Source: Subtercola boreus
Lineage (GTDB): Bacteria; Actinomycetota; Actinomycetes; Actinomycetales; Microbacteriaceae
Direction: 5' to 3'
Length of the DNA stretch: 43,620 bases
Assembly: GCF_003399635.1 (NCBI RefSeq)
Contig: NZ_NBXB01000010.1
Location: 1-43,620 of the forward strand
The notes under the pieces are model-generated. The model had not been told where the DNA came from, made no database searches, and saw only the letters and a program-made list of their open reading frames with translations. A program made the position numbers and the translations under genes. Of the stretch, positions 1 through 7,735 are shown in pieces. Within the stretch, counting starts at the first letter, position 1. Every line of letters starts with the position of its first letter.

Positions 1-90
1 AGGACACGCTGGACAGTGCGGTGGAAACCCGCGCTGAACGCGTTCGCGATCACCTTCGCCGACCGCTGGCCGGCAGCAGAAACCTACTAA
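1..90 (+). pseudogene. IS256-family transposase, 3' end only (runs off window)
   Basis: The first 29 codons of the + strand frame starting at base 1 read to a TAA at 88-90. The peptide contains WTVRWKPALNAFAITF, which matches the conserved C-terminal end of IS256-family (Mutator-like DDE) transposases. The rest of the gene lies outside the window, so it cannot be judged intact or broken. A terminal-repeat-like sequence follows at 99-128, as expected at the right end of the element. A related IS256 copy on the opposite strand lies at the far end of the window. Confidence 0.75.
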
Positions 91-98
91 CCAAAAAT

Positions 99-128
99 GC
101 TGGAAACACCGAAAACGTTACAGACCCT
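99..128 (+). repeat. IS256 terminal inverted repeat (right end)
   Basis: The 30-bp sequence starting GCTGGAAACACCGAAAACG and ending ACAGACCCT lies 9 bp after the transposase stop. It is closely similar to 43,451-43,480 (GCCAGAAACACCGAAATCG...ACAGTCCCT), which lies just outside the 5' end of the other IS256 fragment. Two related sequences, each at the outer edge of an IS256 transposase fragment, are best read as the element's terminal repeats. Confidence 0.7.
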
Positions 129-354
129 ACTGGACCAAGATCGAGCGCCTGTGCACACAGGAAACAAATGTGGCCGCGCAAGGTACCGTACCCGGGAACC
201 GCTGACACTCCCGGGGTCGGCCGGCTCCTCGGTGCGGCAGACGCCGCCGCCGCCGAACGTGCGGCACTGGCCGCCCGCCATCCGCACGTGAGGTGTGCGG
301 GGGCGCGACTCACTCACTCACTCGGAGCGCCCCTGCGCCCCTGCGCCGTCGCGC
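129..354. other. Non-coding stretch with a terminator-like hairpin
   Basis: No gene is supported here. A GGGGCGC/GCGCCCC hairpin (300-306 with 327-333) has a loop containing a run of ACTC repeats. It lies about 20 bp past the stop of the minus-strand DUF4214 gene and could terminate it, although there is no T tract. A short open reading frame rich in Ala and Arg, roughly 215-300 on the + strand, may be the tail of a gene cut by the IS256 insertion. Its identity cannot be told. Confidence 0.3.
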
Positions 355-1638
355 TCAGCCGAACCGCTTCTGAGCCCTGGCGTAGTACTCGTCGCTCGAG
401 GTCAGCCCCGAGCGGAGCCCCGAATCGCCGAGCCGCAACGCGGATTCCACCCAGCTGGCCAGCCCGCCCGAATCCGGCGACCGGCCGAGGTATCGCGTGT
501 ACATCAGGCTCACGCGCTCGCTGATCGTCTCCGCAGAGTCCCAGAACTGATCGATGACCCAGCTGCGGCCGTTCTGGGCGACGAGGTTCGCCCAGAACGC
601 GTATTCGTCAGCCGAGCCGTTGCGGTGAAGCAGCAGCTTGTAGAGCGATGCAGCGAAGCCGGTGTCTGTGCGAGTGTGCTGGGCGTAGAACTCGTCGGAG
701 GCGTAGAGCTGGGTCTCGATGTCGTCCGTCGTGATCGCCCCGGACTGCATCAGCGCCAGCCAGAACATGCGGCCGCCGTCTTCCGCGGCCCGGCCGAGGA
801 TGTTCTTGTAGGCGGCATCGATGCGGATCAGACGGTACTCGTCGCTGTTCACGAAGGCGTCGGAGACGATGGTGCGCGGTGATCCTGTCGCCAACTGCCG
901 ACCCCACCAGACGCGGTCGTCACTTGAGGCGTCGCGGCTCAGGTAGTCCTTGTAGAGCGCCGCGGTGTAGGCCCCGCTGGCGTCGAGCGAGGGGAGCGCG
1001 CCGACAGCCTCGGTCACGTTCAGGGGCGCGCTCGTATTGCGGAAGTCGACGTGCTGATGGTTGCACGAGTCAGAGAACTGGTTGATGTTGGCCAGTGACA
1101 GGCCGCTCCGGCAGTTCGACTGCCCGGCGTTCGTGCCCCGCGGAACGAACGAGTCGATAAAGCGCAGCAACTCGAAGGTGGCTGCTTCGGAGCCGTTCAC
1201 GCCCCGGCCTCCAATGCTGGTGAAATCAATGGCCTCGCCGGGGTTCAGGCAGTGCACCGAGTAGGTGGGAGCCCCGCAGTTCAGGTTCGACCCGATGCAG
1301 GGCCGCTGCAGGTCGGAGACGGTGAGCGAGCCGAAATTCTGCACGGTCAGAACGAGAACCTGCAGGATGCGGGTGTCGAGGGCGCATCCGGCAATGGCCT
1401 GGCCGCCCGCCAGGGGCGCGATCTCGCGGTCGAAGATGGCGCTCGGATTCGTTCTGAAGTCACCGCTCTTCTGGGCCTTGACCAGTGCCTGGGCGAGTTC
1501 GATGGGGTTGCTCGAGACCGCTGGCTGGCTCACGGCGGCGGTCGCCGAAAGCGGTGCCAGGCCGAGGATGCTCGCCCCGAACACGGCGAGAACCGTCGCC
1601 GTAGCAACCCATTGGCGCCTTCGTCGTGCGTCTGTCAT
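355..1638 (-). CDS. Secreted DUF4214-repeat protein
   Basis: A 427-residue protein from the ATG at 1638. An earlier in-frame TTG at 1686 is less likely because it would bury the signal peptide. The N-terminus has an Arg-rich stretch (residues 5-8), a hydrophobic core and an Ala-X-Ala-type cleavage site near residue 34, so it is exported. The middle third (about residues 35-220) is Cys-containing and unassigned. The C-terminal half carries about four DUF4214-type repeats with the pattern 'Y..L.R..D..G...W' (for example YKNILGRAAEDGGRMFW and YTRYLGRSPDSGGLASW). DUF4214 repeats occur in bacterial surface and secreted proteins, often with polysaccharide-related partners. The precise role is unknown. 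The gene is divergent from the lipoprotein gene at 1772. Confidence 0.75.
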   Translation of the reverse strand: MTDARRRRQWVATATVLAVFGASILGLAPLSATAAVSQPAVSSNPIELAQALVKAQKSGDFRTNPSAIFDREIAPLAGGQAIAGCALDTRILQVLVLTVQNFGSLTVSDLQRPCIGSNLNCGAPTYSVHCLNPGEAIDFTSIGGRGVNGSEAATFELLRFIDSFVPRGTNAGQSNCRSGLSLANINQFSDSCNHQHVDFRNTSAPLNVTEAVGALPSLDASGAYTAALYKDYLSRDASSDDRVWWGRQLATGSPRTIVSDAFVNSDEYRLIRIDAAYKNILGRAAEDGGRMFWLALMQSGAITTDDIETQLYASDEFYAQHTRTDTGFAASLYKLLLHRNGSADEYAFWANLVAQNGRSWVIDQFWDSAETISERVSLMYTRYLGRSPDSGGLASWVESALRLGDSGLRSGLTSSDEYYARAQKRFG

Positions 1639-1771
1639 ATGTGGAGCTTTCGGTCTCACGGGTGTCCTCACCCAGATGGGGGTCAAGATGCGATAGCTTC
1701 ATACTGACATGCGGCGCGCAATATGTCTCTTGGAGCATGAACGCCGTACGGCATATGGCGCAGGGAGAATT

Positions 1772-2284
1772 ATGCGGTGGATGGTTCCGGTAGCACTCGT
1801 CGGAGTGTTGCTGCTCGCGGGGTGCGCGGGCGACAAGGCCCCCGGGGGCAGTTCTGCGACACCCTCGGCGACGGGTTCGTCGGCCACGCCGACGCCGACC
1901 TTCGAGCCCTCGGCGACCCCCTCCTCGACGGGCGCGGCCACGGCTCCGGCGACACCTGCGCCCAGCGTCTCGCCGACGACCGCACCCGTACCTCAGCCGA
2001 CGACGGCCACCCCGCTTGCCACGATCGTCGGCGCCTGCGCCTCGTGGCAGTCGAGCCTGTCTGAGGATGCCGCGACCTTCCCCGTGACGCAGGCGGGTGC
2101 CGCCCAGCAGGCCGCCGTCGCCGCGGCGGGGGATGCTGCCTGGCAGCCGCTGGCGTCGGACATGGCCCAACTTGTCGCTCTGGCCGGCGACACGAGCAGT
2201 GCGGGCATGGAGAAGGGCCAGCAGCTGTTCACCGACCTGAGCACCCGCTGCGGAGCCGTCGGCGTCACCGTCAGCGCGGGCTGA
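1772..2284 (+). CDS. Small Ser/Thr/Pro-rich lipoprotein, unknown function
   Basis: A 170-residue product from the ATG at 1772, preceded by GGGAGA at good spacing. The in-frame ATG at 1709 would place 21 non-hydrophobic residues before the signal peptide. The N-terminus (MRWMVPVALVGVLLLAGCAG) is a clear type II lipoprotein signal with a lipobox LAGC, so the protein is anchored on the outer face of the membrane. Residues ~20-85 are a low-complexity Ser/Thr/Pro/Ala linker typical of actinobacterial wall-spanning lipoproteins. The C-terminal ~85 residues form a small domain with two Cys (in the GACASW and STRCGA segments) that could form a disulfide. No family is recognised. A CGTGCCCT/AGGGCACG hairpin follows the gene. 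Confidence 0.7.
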   Translation: MRWMVPVALVGVLLLAGCAGDKAPGGSSATPSATGSSATPTPTFEPSATPSSTGAATAPATPAPSVSPTTAPVPQPTTATPLATIVGACASWQSSLSEDAATFPVTQAGAAQQAAVAAAGDAAWQPLASDMAQLVALAGDTSSAGMEKGQQLFTDLSTRCGAVGVTVSAG

Positions 2285-2307
2285 GCGACTCAGAGTCAGA
2301 AGACCAA

Positions 2308-2341
2308 CGTGCCCTTCGTCGTCGCAGGACTGGAGGGCACG
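2308..2341 (+). terminator. Possible terminator after the lipoprotein gene
   Basis: Perfect 8-bp arms CGTGCCCT (2308-2315) and AGGGCACG (2334-2341) with an 18-nt loop lie 24 bp after the stop codon. There is no T tract, which is common for GC-rich actinobacterial terminators. Confidence 0.35.
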
Positions 2342-2487
2342 CTGGTGGCTCGTGATCCTCGACAGGGGCCGGGTCGGGAGGCAAGGTCAGCTTAGAAGTG
2401 ACCCGACAAGCCCGTCAACAGGATCTTCGAGCCTTGCGGTGGAGCCGGAAAGCTGGGATAAGGGGCGATGCGCTACCGTCGAAGGAC

Positions 2488-3315
2488 ATGACAACTCACT
2501 CCCTTGGCTCCCTTCTCGAGATCGCCCGATCCATCGCCGTCGACGCGGCCGCCCTCGCCGCCCGGCGCCGGAGAGAAGGTGTGCAGGTGGCGGCGAGCAA
2601 GACGTCGGCCGAAGACATCGTCACCTTCGCCGACCGGGAGGTCGAGGCGTTCATCCGCAGCTCCCTCCTCGCCGTGCGTCCGGATGACGGGTTTCTGGGC
2701 GAGGAGTCGACCGACAGCGCCTCGACCGGCACCTCCGGCCTCACCTGGGTCGTCGATCCGATCGACGGAACCGTCAACTACCTCTACGGTATCCCCGCGT
2801 GGAACGTCAGCATCGCCGTCGTCGAGGGCGACGCCGACCCCCTGACGTGGCGTGCGCTGGCGGGCTGCGTCGTGAATCCGCTGGTGGGCGAGGTCTTCAC
2901 GGCGTCGGATGCCGGGGGCGCCTTCCTCGGCGAGGCCCCGCTGCACGTGAATCCGCCGACCGACCTCTCCCAGGCGCTCATCGCAACGGGGTTCTCCTAC
3001 AACTCCGAGACCCGCGCGAAGCAGGGTCTGGTGCTGGCGAAGCTGCTGCCGCAGGTGCGTGACATCCGGCGCATGGGTGCCGCGGCCCTCGACCTCTGCT
3101 CGGTGGCGGCCGGCCGGCACGACGCCTACTTCGAACGCGGCCTGAAGCCGTGGGACCACGCCGCGGGTGCCCTGATCGCCCGCGAGGCCGGCGCGCACGT
3201 CGCCGGGTTCGACGGCGCGCCGGCCTCCGCCGACTTCACCCTCGCCGCCGAGCCGGCCCTCGCGGCCCGCCTCGAGCCTCTCATCGCGGCCCTCTTCGCC
3301 GAGGCCGGTCTCTGA
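2488..3315 (+). CDS. Inositol-monophosphatase-family phosphatase
   Basis: A 275-residue protein from the ATG at 2488, with GAAGG immediately upstream at tight spacing. The family is Mg2+-dependent, Li+-sensitive sugar and nucleotide phosphatases (IMPase, CysQ, SuhB, histidinol-phosphatase HisN). Family signatures are present: the EES metal site (GEEST, about residue 72), motif A WVVDPIDGTVNY at about residues 90-101, and motif B KPWDHAAGALIAREAG near residue 220. Length fits the family. Substrate cannot be assigned: inositol-1-phosphate, histidinol-phosphate and PAP phosphatases share these motifs. The gene converges on the alpha-glucosidase gene with a 10-bp gap, so the two are not in one operon. 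Confidence 0.85.
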   Translation: MTTHSLGSLLEIARSIAVDAAALAARRRREGVQVAASKTSAEDIVTFADREVEAFIRSSLLAVRPDDGFLGEESTDSASTGTSGLTWVVDPIDGTVNYLYGIPAWNVSIAVVEGDADPLTWRALAGCVVNPLVGEVFTASDAGGAFLGEAPLHVNPPTDLSQALIATGFSYNSETRAKQGLVLAKLLPQVRDIRRMGAAALDLCSVAAGRHDAYFERGLKPWDHAAGALIAREAGAHVAGFDGAPASADFTLAAEPALAARLEPLIAALFAEAGL

Positions 3316-3325
3316 ATCTTCAGCC

Positions 3326-5098
3326 CTACGCGGAGCGCAGCCAGACCGTCGTGTCGGCCGGCAGCACAGCCTCGTCGACGGGCGCGCTCGTGAGCAGCAG
3401 CTCGCCGAGACCCTCAAGAGGCAGCTCGACCGGCGTGGTGCCGGTGTTCGCGATCACCGTGACGCCACCGTTCCTGAAGGCCAGCACGTCGCTGCCGAAC
3501 CCGAGGTCGTCGAGCCACTCGACGCGGCCGAACCCGAGGTCGTTTTCGCCGCGGAGCGCGAGCGCCAGCTTGTAGAGCTCCAGCGTCGAGCCGGGAACTC
3601 CGCTCTGCGAGTCGCGGGCGTACTCGTCCCAGCCCTCGGGCTGCGGCAGCCAAGCCGCGTCGGCGGGGCCGAAACCGTAGCTGGGGGCGTCTGCCTCCCA
3701 CGGGATCGGCACGCGACATCCATCGCGTCCGTAACGTTCTCCGTGCGTGCGGAACCAGGTCGGATCCTGCCGGGCCGCGTCGGGCAGGTCGATCGACTCG
3801 GGAAGGCCCAGCTCCTCACCCTGGTAGATGTAGGCGCTGCCGGGCAGGGCCAGCATGACGGCCGATGCGGCACGCGCGCGGCGCACACCCGCGACGGGAT
3901 CCGGACGGTCTTCGTCGCGCGGGCCGATTCCGTCGCCCTGCAGGTGGCCGGCACCGAGCGACAGGCGCGTGGCGTGCCGGATCACGTCGTGGTTCGACAG
4001 CACCCACGTGCTCGGGGCGCCGACGGTCGCGAACGACGAGATCGAGGTGTCGATGACCAGTCGCAGCTCTGCAGCCGACCAGTTCGCCGACAGGTAGGTG
4101 AAGTTGAACGCCTGGTGCATCTCGTCGGGGCGCACCCAGCGGGCCAGCTTGTTCAGCGGTTCGACCCAGGCCTCGGCGCAGAGCACCCGCTCGCCGTCGT
4201 ACTCGTTCAGCACGGCGTTCCAGTCACGGTAGATCTCGTGCACGCCATCCTGCGCCCAGTAGGGCGGGGTGGGGACGTCGTCGAGATCCTCGGGCGGCAC
4301 CTCGAGGGGGATCGCCCCACCGCCCATGCTGCCAGCCTCTGCCGGAGGCGTGTAGTCGGGCAGGCCGTCTTCTTTGATGAGGCCGTGCGCGACATCCACC
4401 CGGAAACCGTCGACACCGCGGTCGAGCCAGAACCGCAGGATGTCGCGGAACTGTGCCCGCACCCACTCGTTCTCCCAGTTCAGGTCGGGCTGCGAGATGT
4501 CGAAGATGTGCAGGTACCACTGGCCGGGCGTGCCGTCGGGGTTCGTGATGCGGCTCCACATCGGGCCGCCGAACACGGACTCCCAGTTGTTCGGGGGAGT
4601 GTCGCCGTTCTCGCCGAGACCGTCGCGGAACATATAGCGTTCGCGCTCCGGGCTGCCCTCGGGGGAGGCCAGGGCATCCTTGAACCACTGGTGGTCCCAC
4701 GAGGTGTGGTTCGGCACCAGGTCCACGATCACGCGGATGCCCTCGGCGTGGCTCGCGGCCAGCAGGGTGTCGAAGTCGGCCAGGGTGCCGAACCGCGGGT
4801 CGACGTTGCAGTAGTCGGCCACGTCGTACCCCGCGTCGTGCTGCGGCGAGGTGAAGAACGGGGAGAGCCAGATGGCGTCGACGCCCAGCTCCTTCAGCGA
4901 ATCGAGGCGGCTCGTTATGCCGGCCAGGTCGCCCAGACCGTCACCGTCGGAGTCGGCGAACGACCGCGGATAGATCTGGTAGATGACGGCGGACCGCCAC
5001 CACTCGGAACCGGTCCCCACCAGTGTGAGGGGGTCGACCGACCCCAGGGTCACTGTTTCTGTGGGCTCGCCGATTTCGGGATTCAACTCGGTTGTCAT
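3326..5098 (-). CDS. GH13 alpha-glucosidase / oligo-1,6-glucosidase
   Basis: A 590-residue alpha-amylase-superfamily enzyme that hydrolyses terminal alpha-glucosidic bonds of maltose- or isomaltose-type oligosaccharides, probably in the cytoplasm because no signal peptide is seen. The first ~25 residues are a non-conserved extension. The (beta/alpha)8 barrel then begins at WWRSAVIYQIYPRSFADS. Conserved regions: DLVPNHTS (region I), GFRVDVAHGL (nucleophile Asp), CAEAWVE (acid/base Glu) and LSNHDVIRH (transition-state Asp). The YQIYPRSF start and the GIRVIVDLVPNHTS context fit alpha-glucosidases of actinobacterial type rather than alpha-amylases. AGGG is 8 bases upstream of the ATG. The exact linkage specificity is not readable. 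Confidence 0.9.
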   Translation of the reverse strand: MTTELNPEIGEPTETVTLGSVDPLTLVGTGSEWWRSAVIYQIYPRSFADSDGDGLGDLAGITSRLDSLKELGVDAIWLSPFFTSPQHDAGYDVADYCNVDPRFGTLADFDTLLAASHAEGIRVIVDLVPNHTSWDHQWFKDALASPEGSPERERYMFRDGLGENGDTPPNNWESVFGGPMWSRITNPDGTPGQWYLHIFDISQPDLNWENEWVRAQFRDILRFWLDRGVDGFRVDVAHGLIKEDGLPDYTPPAEAGSMGGGAIPLEVPPEDLDDVPTPPYWAQDGVHEIYRDWNAVLNEYDGERVLCAEAWVEPLNKLARWVRPDEMHQAFNFTYLSANWSAAELRLVIDTSISSFATVGAPSTWVLSNHDVIRHATRLSLGAGHLQGDGIGPRDEDRPDPVAGVRRARAASAVMLALPGSAYIYQGEELGLPESIDLPDAARQDPTWFRTHGERYGRDGCRVPIPWEADAPSYGFGPADAAWLPQPEGWDEYARDSQSGVPGSTLELYKLALALRGENDLGFGRVEWLDDLGFGSDVLAFRNGGVTVIANTGTTPVELPLEGLGELLLTSAPVDEAVLPADTTVWLRSA

Positions 5099-5198
5099 GA
5101 TAAAACCCTAATGGGACAGGCCGGGTCTTTCTGATGCCTCGTGTGATGCTATTCTCTTACGGTGCCAAAAGCTGCCCTTCTGAAGGGTAGCCGAGTGC

Positions 5199-5270
<72 letters not shown>

Positions 5271-5315
5271 CCGGATCCGGTCTGGGCGAGAATGCGTCGC
5301 CTGCCCGGAACCCAG

Positions 5316-5389
5316 GGCGGGGTAGCTCAGTTGGTTAGAGCACACGGCTCATAATCGTGGTGTCGCGGGTTCAATTCCCGCTCCCGCTA
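5316..5389 (+). tRNA. tRNA-Met (CAT, elongator type)
   Basis: A 74-nt cloverleaf: acceptor GGCGGGG with TCCCGCT (G-T at both ends), D arm AGCTCAGTTGGTTAGAGC, anticodon loop CTCATAA with CAT at 5350-5352, and T arm GCGGG-TTCAATT-CCCGC. It lacks the three G-C pairs in the anticodon stem that mark initiator tRNA. It follows tRNA-Thr by 45 bp and is probably co-transcribed with it. Confidence 0.95.
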
Positions 5390-5390
5390 C

Positions 5391-5427
5391 GAAGGCCCCG
5401 AGATCTCGCCGTCTCGGGGCCTTCTTT
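5391..5427 (+). terminator. Intrinsic terminator after the tRNA pair
   Basis: Perfect 13-bp arms GAAGGCCCCGAGA (5391-5403) and TCTCGGGGCCTTC (5412-5424) with an 8-nt loop are followed by TTTCGTT. It begins directly at the 3' end of tRNA-Met and would end the tRNA transcript. Confidence 0.85.
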
Positions 5428-5483
5428 CGTTGCCGCGAGGGTCCACCTCTCCGGCGACTTGCCGCGAGCAGTAGCGAGCGCGA

Positions 5484-5894
5484 TCAGTGGGCGGCGGGGG
5501 CGTAGGGCGCCCAGGCGGGGTCGCGGAGGGCGGGGCAGTGCTCCGGCGTCGGATGGCGGGCGATGCCGATCAGGCGGTCGAGCTGGTCGCGGGCGGCAGA
5601 GAGGTCGGCGATCGCGGCGGTGATCCGGGAGCGCTCGCTCTCGAGCATCGCGAAGGCCTCGGGGGAGCCGTGGCCGGTGTCGATGCAGGGCAGCATCTGC
5701 AGGATGGTGCGGCTCGGCACGCCGGCGGCGAAGAACTGTTGGATCAGCTGTACGCGTTCGACAGCCGCCTCGGCGTAGGTGCGCTGGCCGCTCGAGGTGC
5801 GCTCCGAGGCGAGTAGCCCCTGTTCTTCGTAGTAGCGCAGGGCCCGGGTGCTCACGCCTGCCCGGTCTGCGACTTCGCCGATCCGCATTCGCAT
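5484..5894 (-). CDS. MerR-family transcriptional regulator
   Basis: A 136-residue regulator from the ATG at 5894, chosen because GAGGAG lies 4 bases upstream. Two further in-frame ATGs lie close by. The N-terminal winged helix-turn-helix reads RIGEVADRAGVSTRALRYYEEQGLL and is followed by the typical RTSSGQRTY wing. A dimerisation coiled coil (about residues 75-115, ESERSRITAAIADLSAARDQL) and a short C-terminal effector region follow. The C-terminal Cys (HCPAL) is single, so a classical metal-binding pair is absent; a small-molecule or redox signal is more likely. It is divergent from the SDR at 6009 and shares a 23-bp dyad with it (5915-5937). Confidence 0.9.
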   Translation of the reverse strand: MRMRIGEVADRAGVSTRALRYYEEQGLLASERTSSGQRTYAEAAVERVQLIQQFFAAGVPSRTILQMLPCIDTGHGSPEAFAMLESERSRITAAIADLSAARDQLDRLIGIARHPTPEHCPALRDPAWAPYAPAAH

Positions 5895-5912
5895 CAAACT
5901 CCTCAACCCGAC

Positions 5913-5944
5913 TTGACCTTGACGTCAACGTCAGGTCTTAGTCT
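5913..5944 (+). promoter_or_regulatory. MerR-type promoter/operator with long spacer
   Basis: TTGACC (5913-5918) and TAGTCT (5939-5944) could be -35 and -10 boxes separated by 20 bp, longer than the usual 17. That spacing is the hallmark of MerR-activated promoters. The spacer carries a 23-bp imperfect dyad, 5915-5937, with ends GACCT...AGGTC. It faces the SDR gene and lies 20 bp from the MerR start. Both spacing and dyad are seen in sequence; the regulation is inferred. Confidence 0.6.
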
Positions 5945-6008
5945 AGGCGAAGCCGAGCCGCCGACATCCGTGCGCTTGGAAAAGATCCCCAGGAAGCAAG
6001 GAGTCCCC

Positions 6009-6734
6009 ATGGACATCATCGGCCAGATCGCCCTCGTCACCGGCGCCAACCGCGGTATCGGGCGTCAGTTCGTGCTGGAGCTGCTCGAGCGTGGCGCCAG
6101 CGCCGTCTACGCGACCGCCCGCCGCCCCGAGACGCTCGAGTTCGACGACAGCAGGGTCGTGCCTCTGCGGCTCGACCTGAACGACCACGCTTCCGTTGTC
6201 GCGGCAGCTGCGACCGCGCAGGATGTGACGCTCCTCGTGAACAACGCGGGAATCTCCACCGGCGCGGCGCTCGTGACCGGGGACCTCGCCGACATTCGGC
6301 GGGAGATGGACACCCACTTCTGGGGAACGCTCGACGTCATCCGTGAGTTCGCGCCGGTGCTGGGTGCGAACGGCGGCGGCGCGATCGTGAACGTGCTCTC
6401 GGCCCTGTCGTGGTTCGTTGCGCCGGGTGCCGGATCGTACGCCGCAGCCAAAGCGGCCGAGTGGAACATGACGAACGGGGTGCGGCTCGAACTCGCCGGC
6501 CAGGGCACGCTTGTGCAGGGAGTGCTGCTCGGAGCGGCCGACACCGACATCTCGGCCGACTACGACGGGCCGAAGATCGATGCGCGCGAGGTGCCTCGGC
6601 GCTCCCTGGACGGGCTTGTCGCCGGCTCGATCGAAGTGATCGTCGACGATTGGACCGCGATGGTCAAGGCCTCCCTCGCTGGCGACCCTGCCGCCTTCTA
6701 CGCGCAGCTGGCCGGGTTGCCCGGCGCGAGCTGA
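6009..6734 (+). CDS. SDR-family oxidoreductase under MerR control
   Basis: A 241-residue short-chain dehydrogenase/reductase from the ATG at 6009, with AAGGAG upstream. The Rossmann motif LVTGANRGIG is at residues 8-17, the NNAG motif at about 79-82, catalytic Ser in VLSALSWF (about 132-137) and YAAAKAAEW with the YxxxK pair near residue 148. This is a classical NAD(P)(H)-dependent SDR. The substrate is unknown. The gene is divergent from, and presumably the target of, the MerR regulator at 5484-5894. MerR-SDR pairs of this kind commonly answer xenobiotics or reactive carbonyls, but that is only a parallel. Confidence 0.85.
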   Translation: MDIIGQIALVTGANRGIGRQFVLELLERGASAVYATARRPETLEFDDSRVVPLRLDLNDHASVVAAAATAQDVTLLVNNAGISTGAALVTGDLADIRREMDTHFWGTLDVIREFAPVLGANGGGAIVNVLSALSWFVAPGAGSYAAAKAAEWNMTNGVRLELAGQGTLVQGVLLGAADTDISADYDGPKIDAREVPRRSLDGLVAGSIEVIVDDWTAMVKASLAGDPAAFYAQLAGLPGAS

Positions 6735-6772
6735 GCCGGGCAGGCCCCGGCCCAGCCACAGAACGCTGGCGC

Positions 6773-7525
6773 TTATCTGCAGACGGTGTCGATCGCCGCG
6801 AAGTCCTGCTGCACGGCCTGTGCATCGTCGAGGATCGTGCTGTTGCCGGTCGTCGGGTCGGCGATGAGGGCCTGGATGTCGGCGATCATGATCTTCAGCG
6901 ACGTGTTCGCCTGGTTGCCCGCGGCGTAGACGTCGGGGTCGGTGATCTGGGTGAGTCCGCCGTCGAAGTCCGTGGAGAGCTTCTGCAGGGCGGAGACGGC
7001 TGCAGCCGGGTCGCTCTGCAACTCGGCCAGGTTCTGGCTCAGGTTCGCCGCATCGGCCTGCACGGCCGAGTAGAGCAGCCCGCATGCCTCGGCGGTCGTC
7101 TGGTCTCCGGTTGCGCCGGGGTCGGAGCTCGCGCTCGGGAAGGGTTCGACTGTACCGCCGGTGCCCTCACCAAAGCCGGGGTCGGTGGCTATCTTGTTGC
7201 CCGCGAAGGCGAAGATCACCATCAGCGCGATGATGGTGATGATGCCGGCCAGGATGCCGAGGTAGCCGAGGATGAGGCCTGCGATCGCGAGCCCACGGCC
7301 CTTCTCCTGGGTGCGCTTGATCTGGCGGAGCGCGATGTGGCCGGTGATGACCGCGACAAGTGAGACGAAGAACGCTGTGACGAGCGAGACGATCGCCAGC
7401 ACGTTGTACTTGTCGGGCCCGGCGGGTGCGGCGTACCCGGGCTGCGGTGCGGAACCGGCGCCGGGTGCCGCGTACGGCGGCACGTCGCCGGAGGGCGGTG
7501 GTGGCGTGGGGGGAATGTTCGACAT
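6773..7525 (-). CDS. DUF4190-type membrane protein
   Basis: A 250-residue protein from the ATG at 7525, with AGGAG six bases upstream. Residues 1-35 are a Pro/Ala/Gly-rich cytoplasmic segment. Two hydrophobic helices (about 40-65, NVLAIVSLVTAFFVSLVAVI, and about 80-108, LAIAGLILGYLGILAGI) flank a conserved GHIALRQIKRTQEKGRGLAIAGLILG block, the signature of DUF4190 membrane proteins. The C-terminal ~140 residues are predicted extracytoplasmic and helical, with two Cys (EACGLLY and DTVCR). Function is unknown. It is divergent from the membrane protein gene at 7736. Confidence 0.75.
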   Translation of the reverse strand: MSNIPPTPPPPSGDVPPYAAPGAGSAPQPGYAAPAGPDKYNVLAIVSLVTAFFVSLVAVITGHIALRQIKRTQEKGRGLAIAGLILGYLGILAGIITIIALMVIFAFAGNKIATDPGFGEGTGGTVEPFPSASSDPGATGDQTTAEACGLLYSAVQADAANLSQNLAELQSDPAAAVSALQKLSTDFDGGLTQITDPDVYAAGNQANTSLKIMIADIQALIADPTTGNSTILDDAQAVQQDFAAIDTVCR

Positions 7526-7735
7526 GGGACTCCTCGTGACGTTTACCCGTCCAACTCTGGCATGAGCTGGGCCCTGGCGCAGGCATCCGACCTGTTTCTC
7601 CCTCGTTCGCGTGCCAGCCCCGGAAAGGCCCCACCCATCGCTTCGGGGGTCTGCGACGAATACCGCATGCCTGTGCAAGCCCCTCTGCACGCGCTCGGGC
7701 AAGGAGCAGAATGACGAGGGAACCGAAGGAGAAGC

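Noticed and set aside
295-345. Tandem ACTC run as a possible CRISPR or microsatellite locus
   Set aside because: Only four short units inside a hairpin loop, with no spacers. No CRISPR array or cas gene is seen anywhere in the window.
5391-5484. Possible rpmG (L33) gene after tRNA-Met, as often found in relatives
   Set aside because: The interval contains a terminator and no frame encoding L33 motifs.
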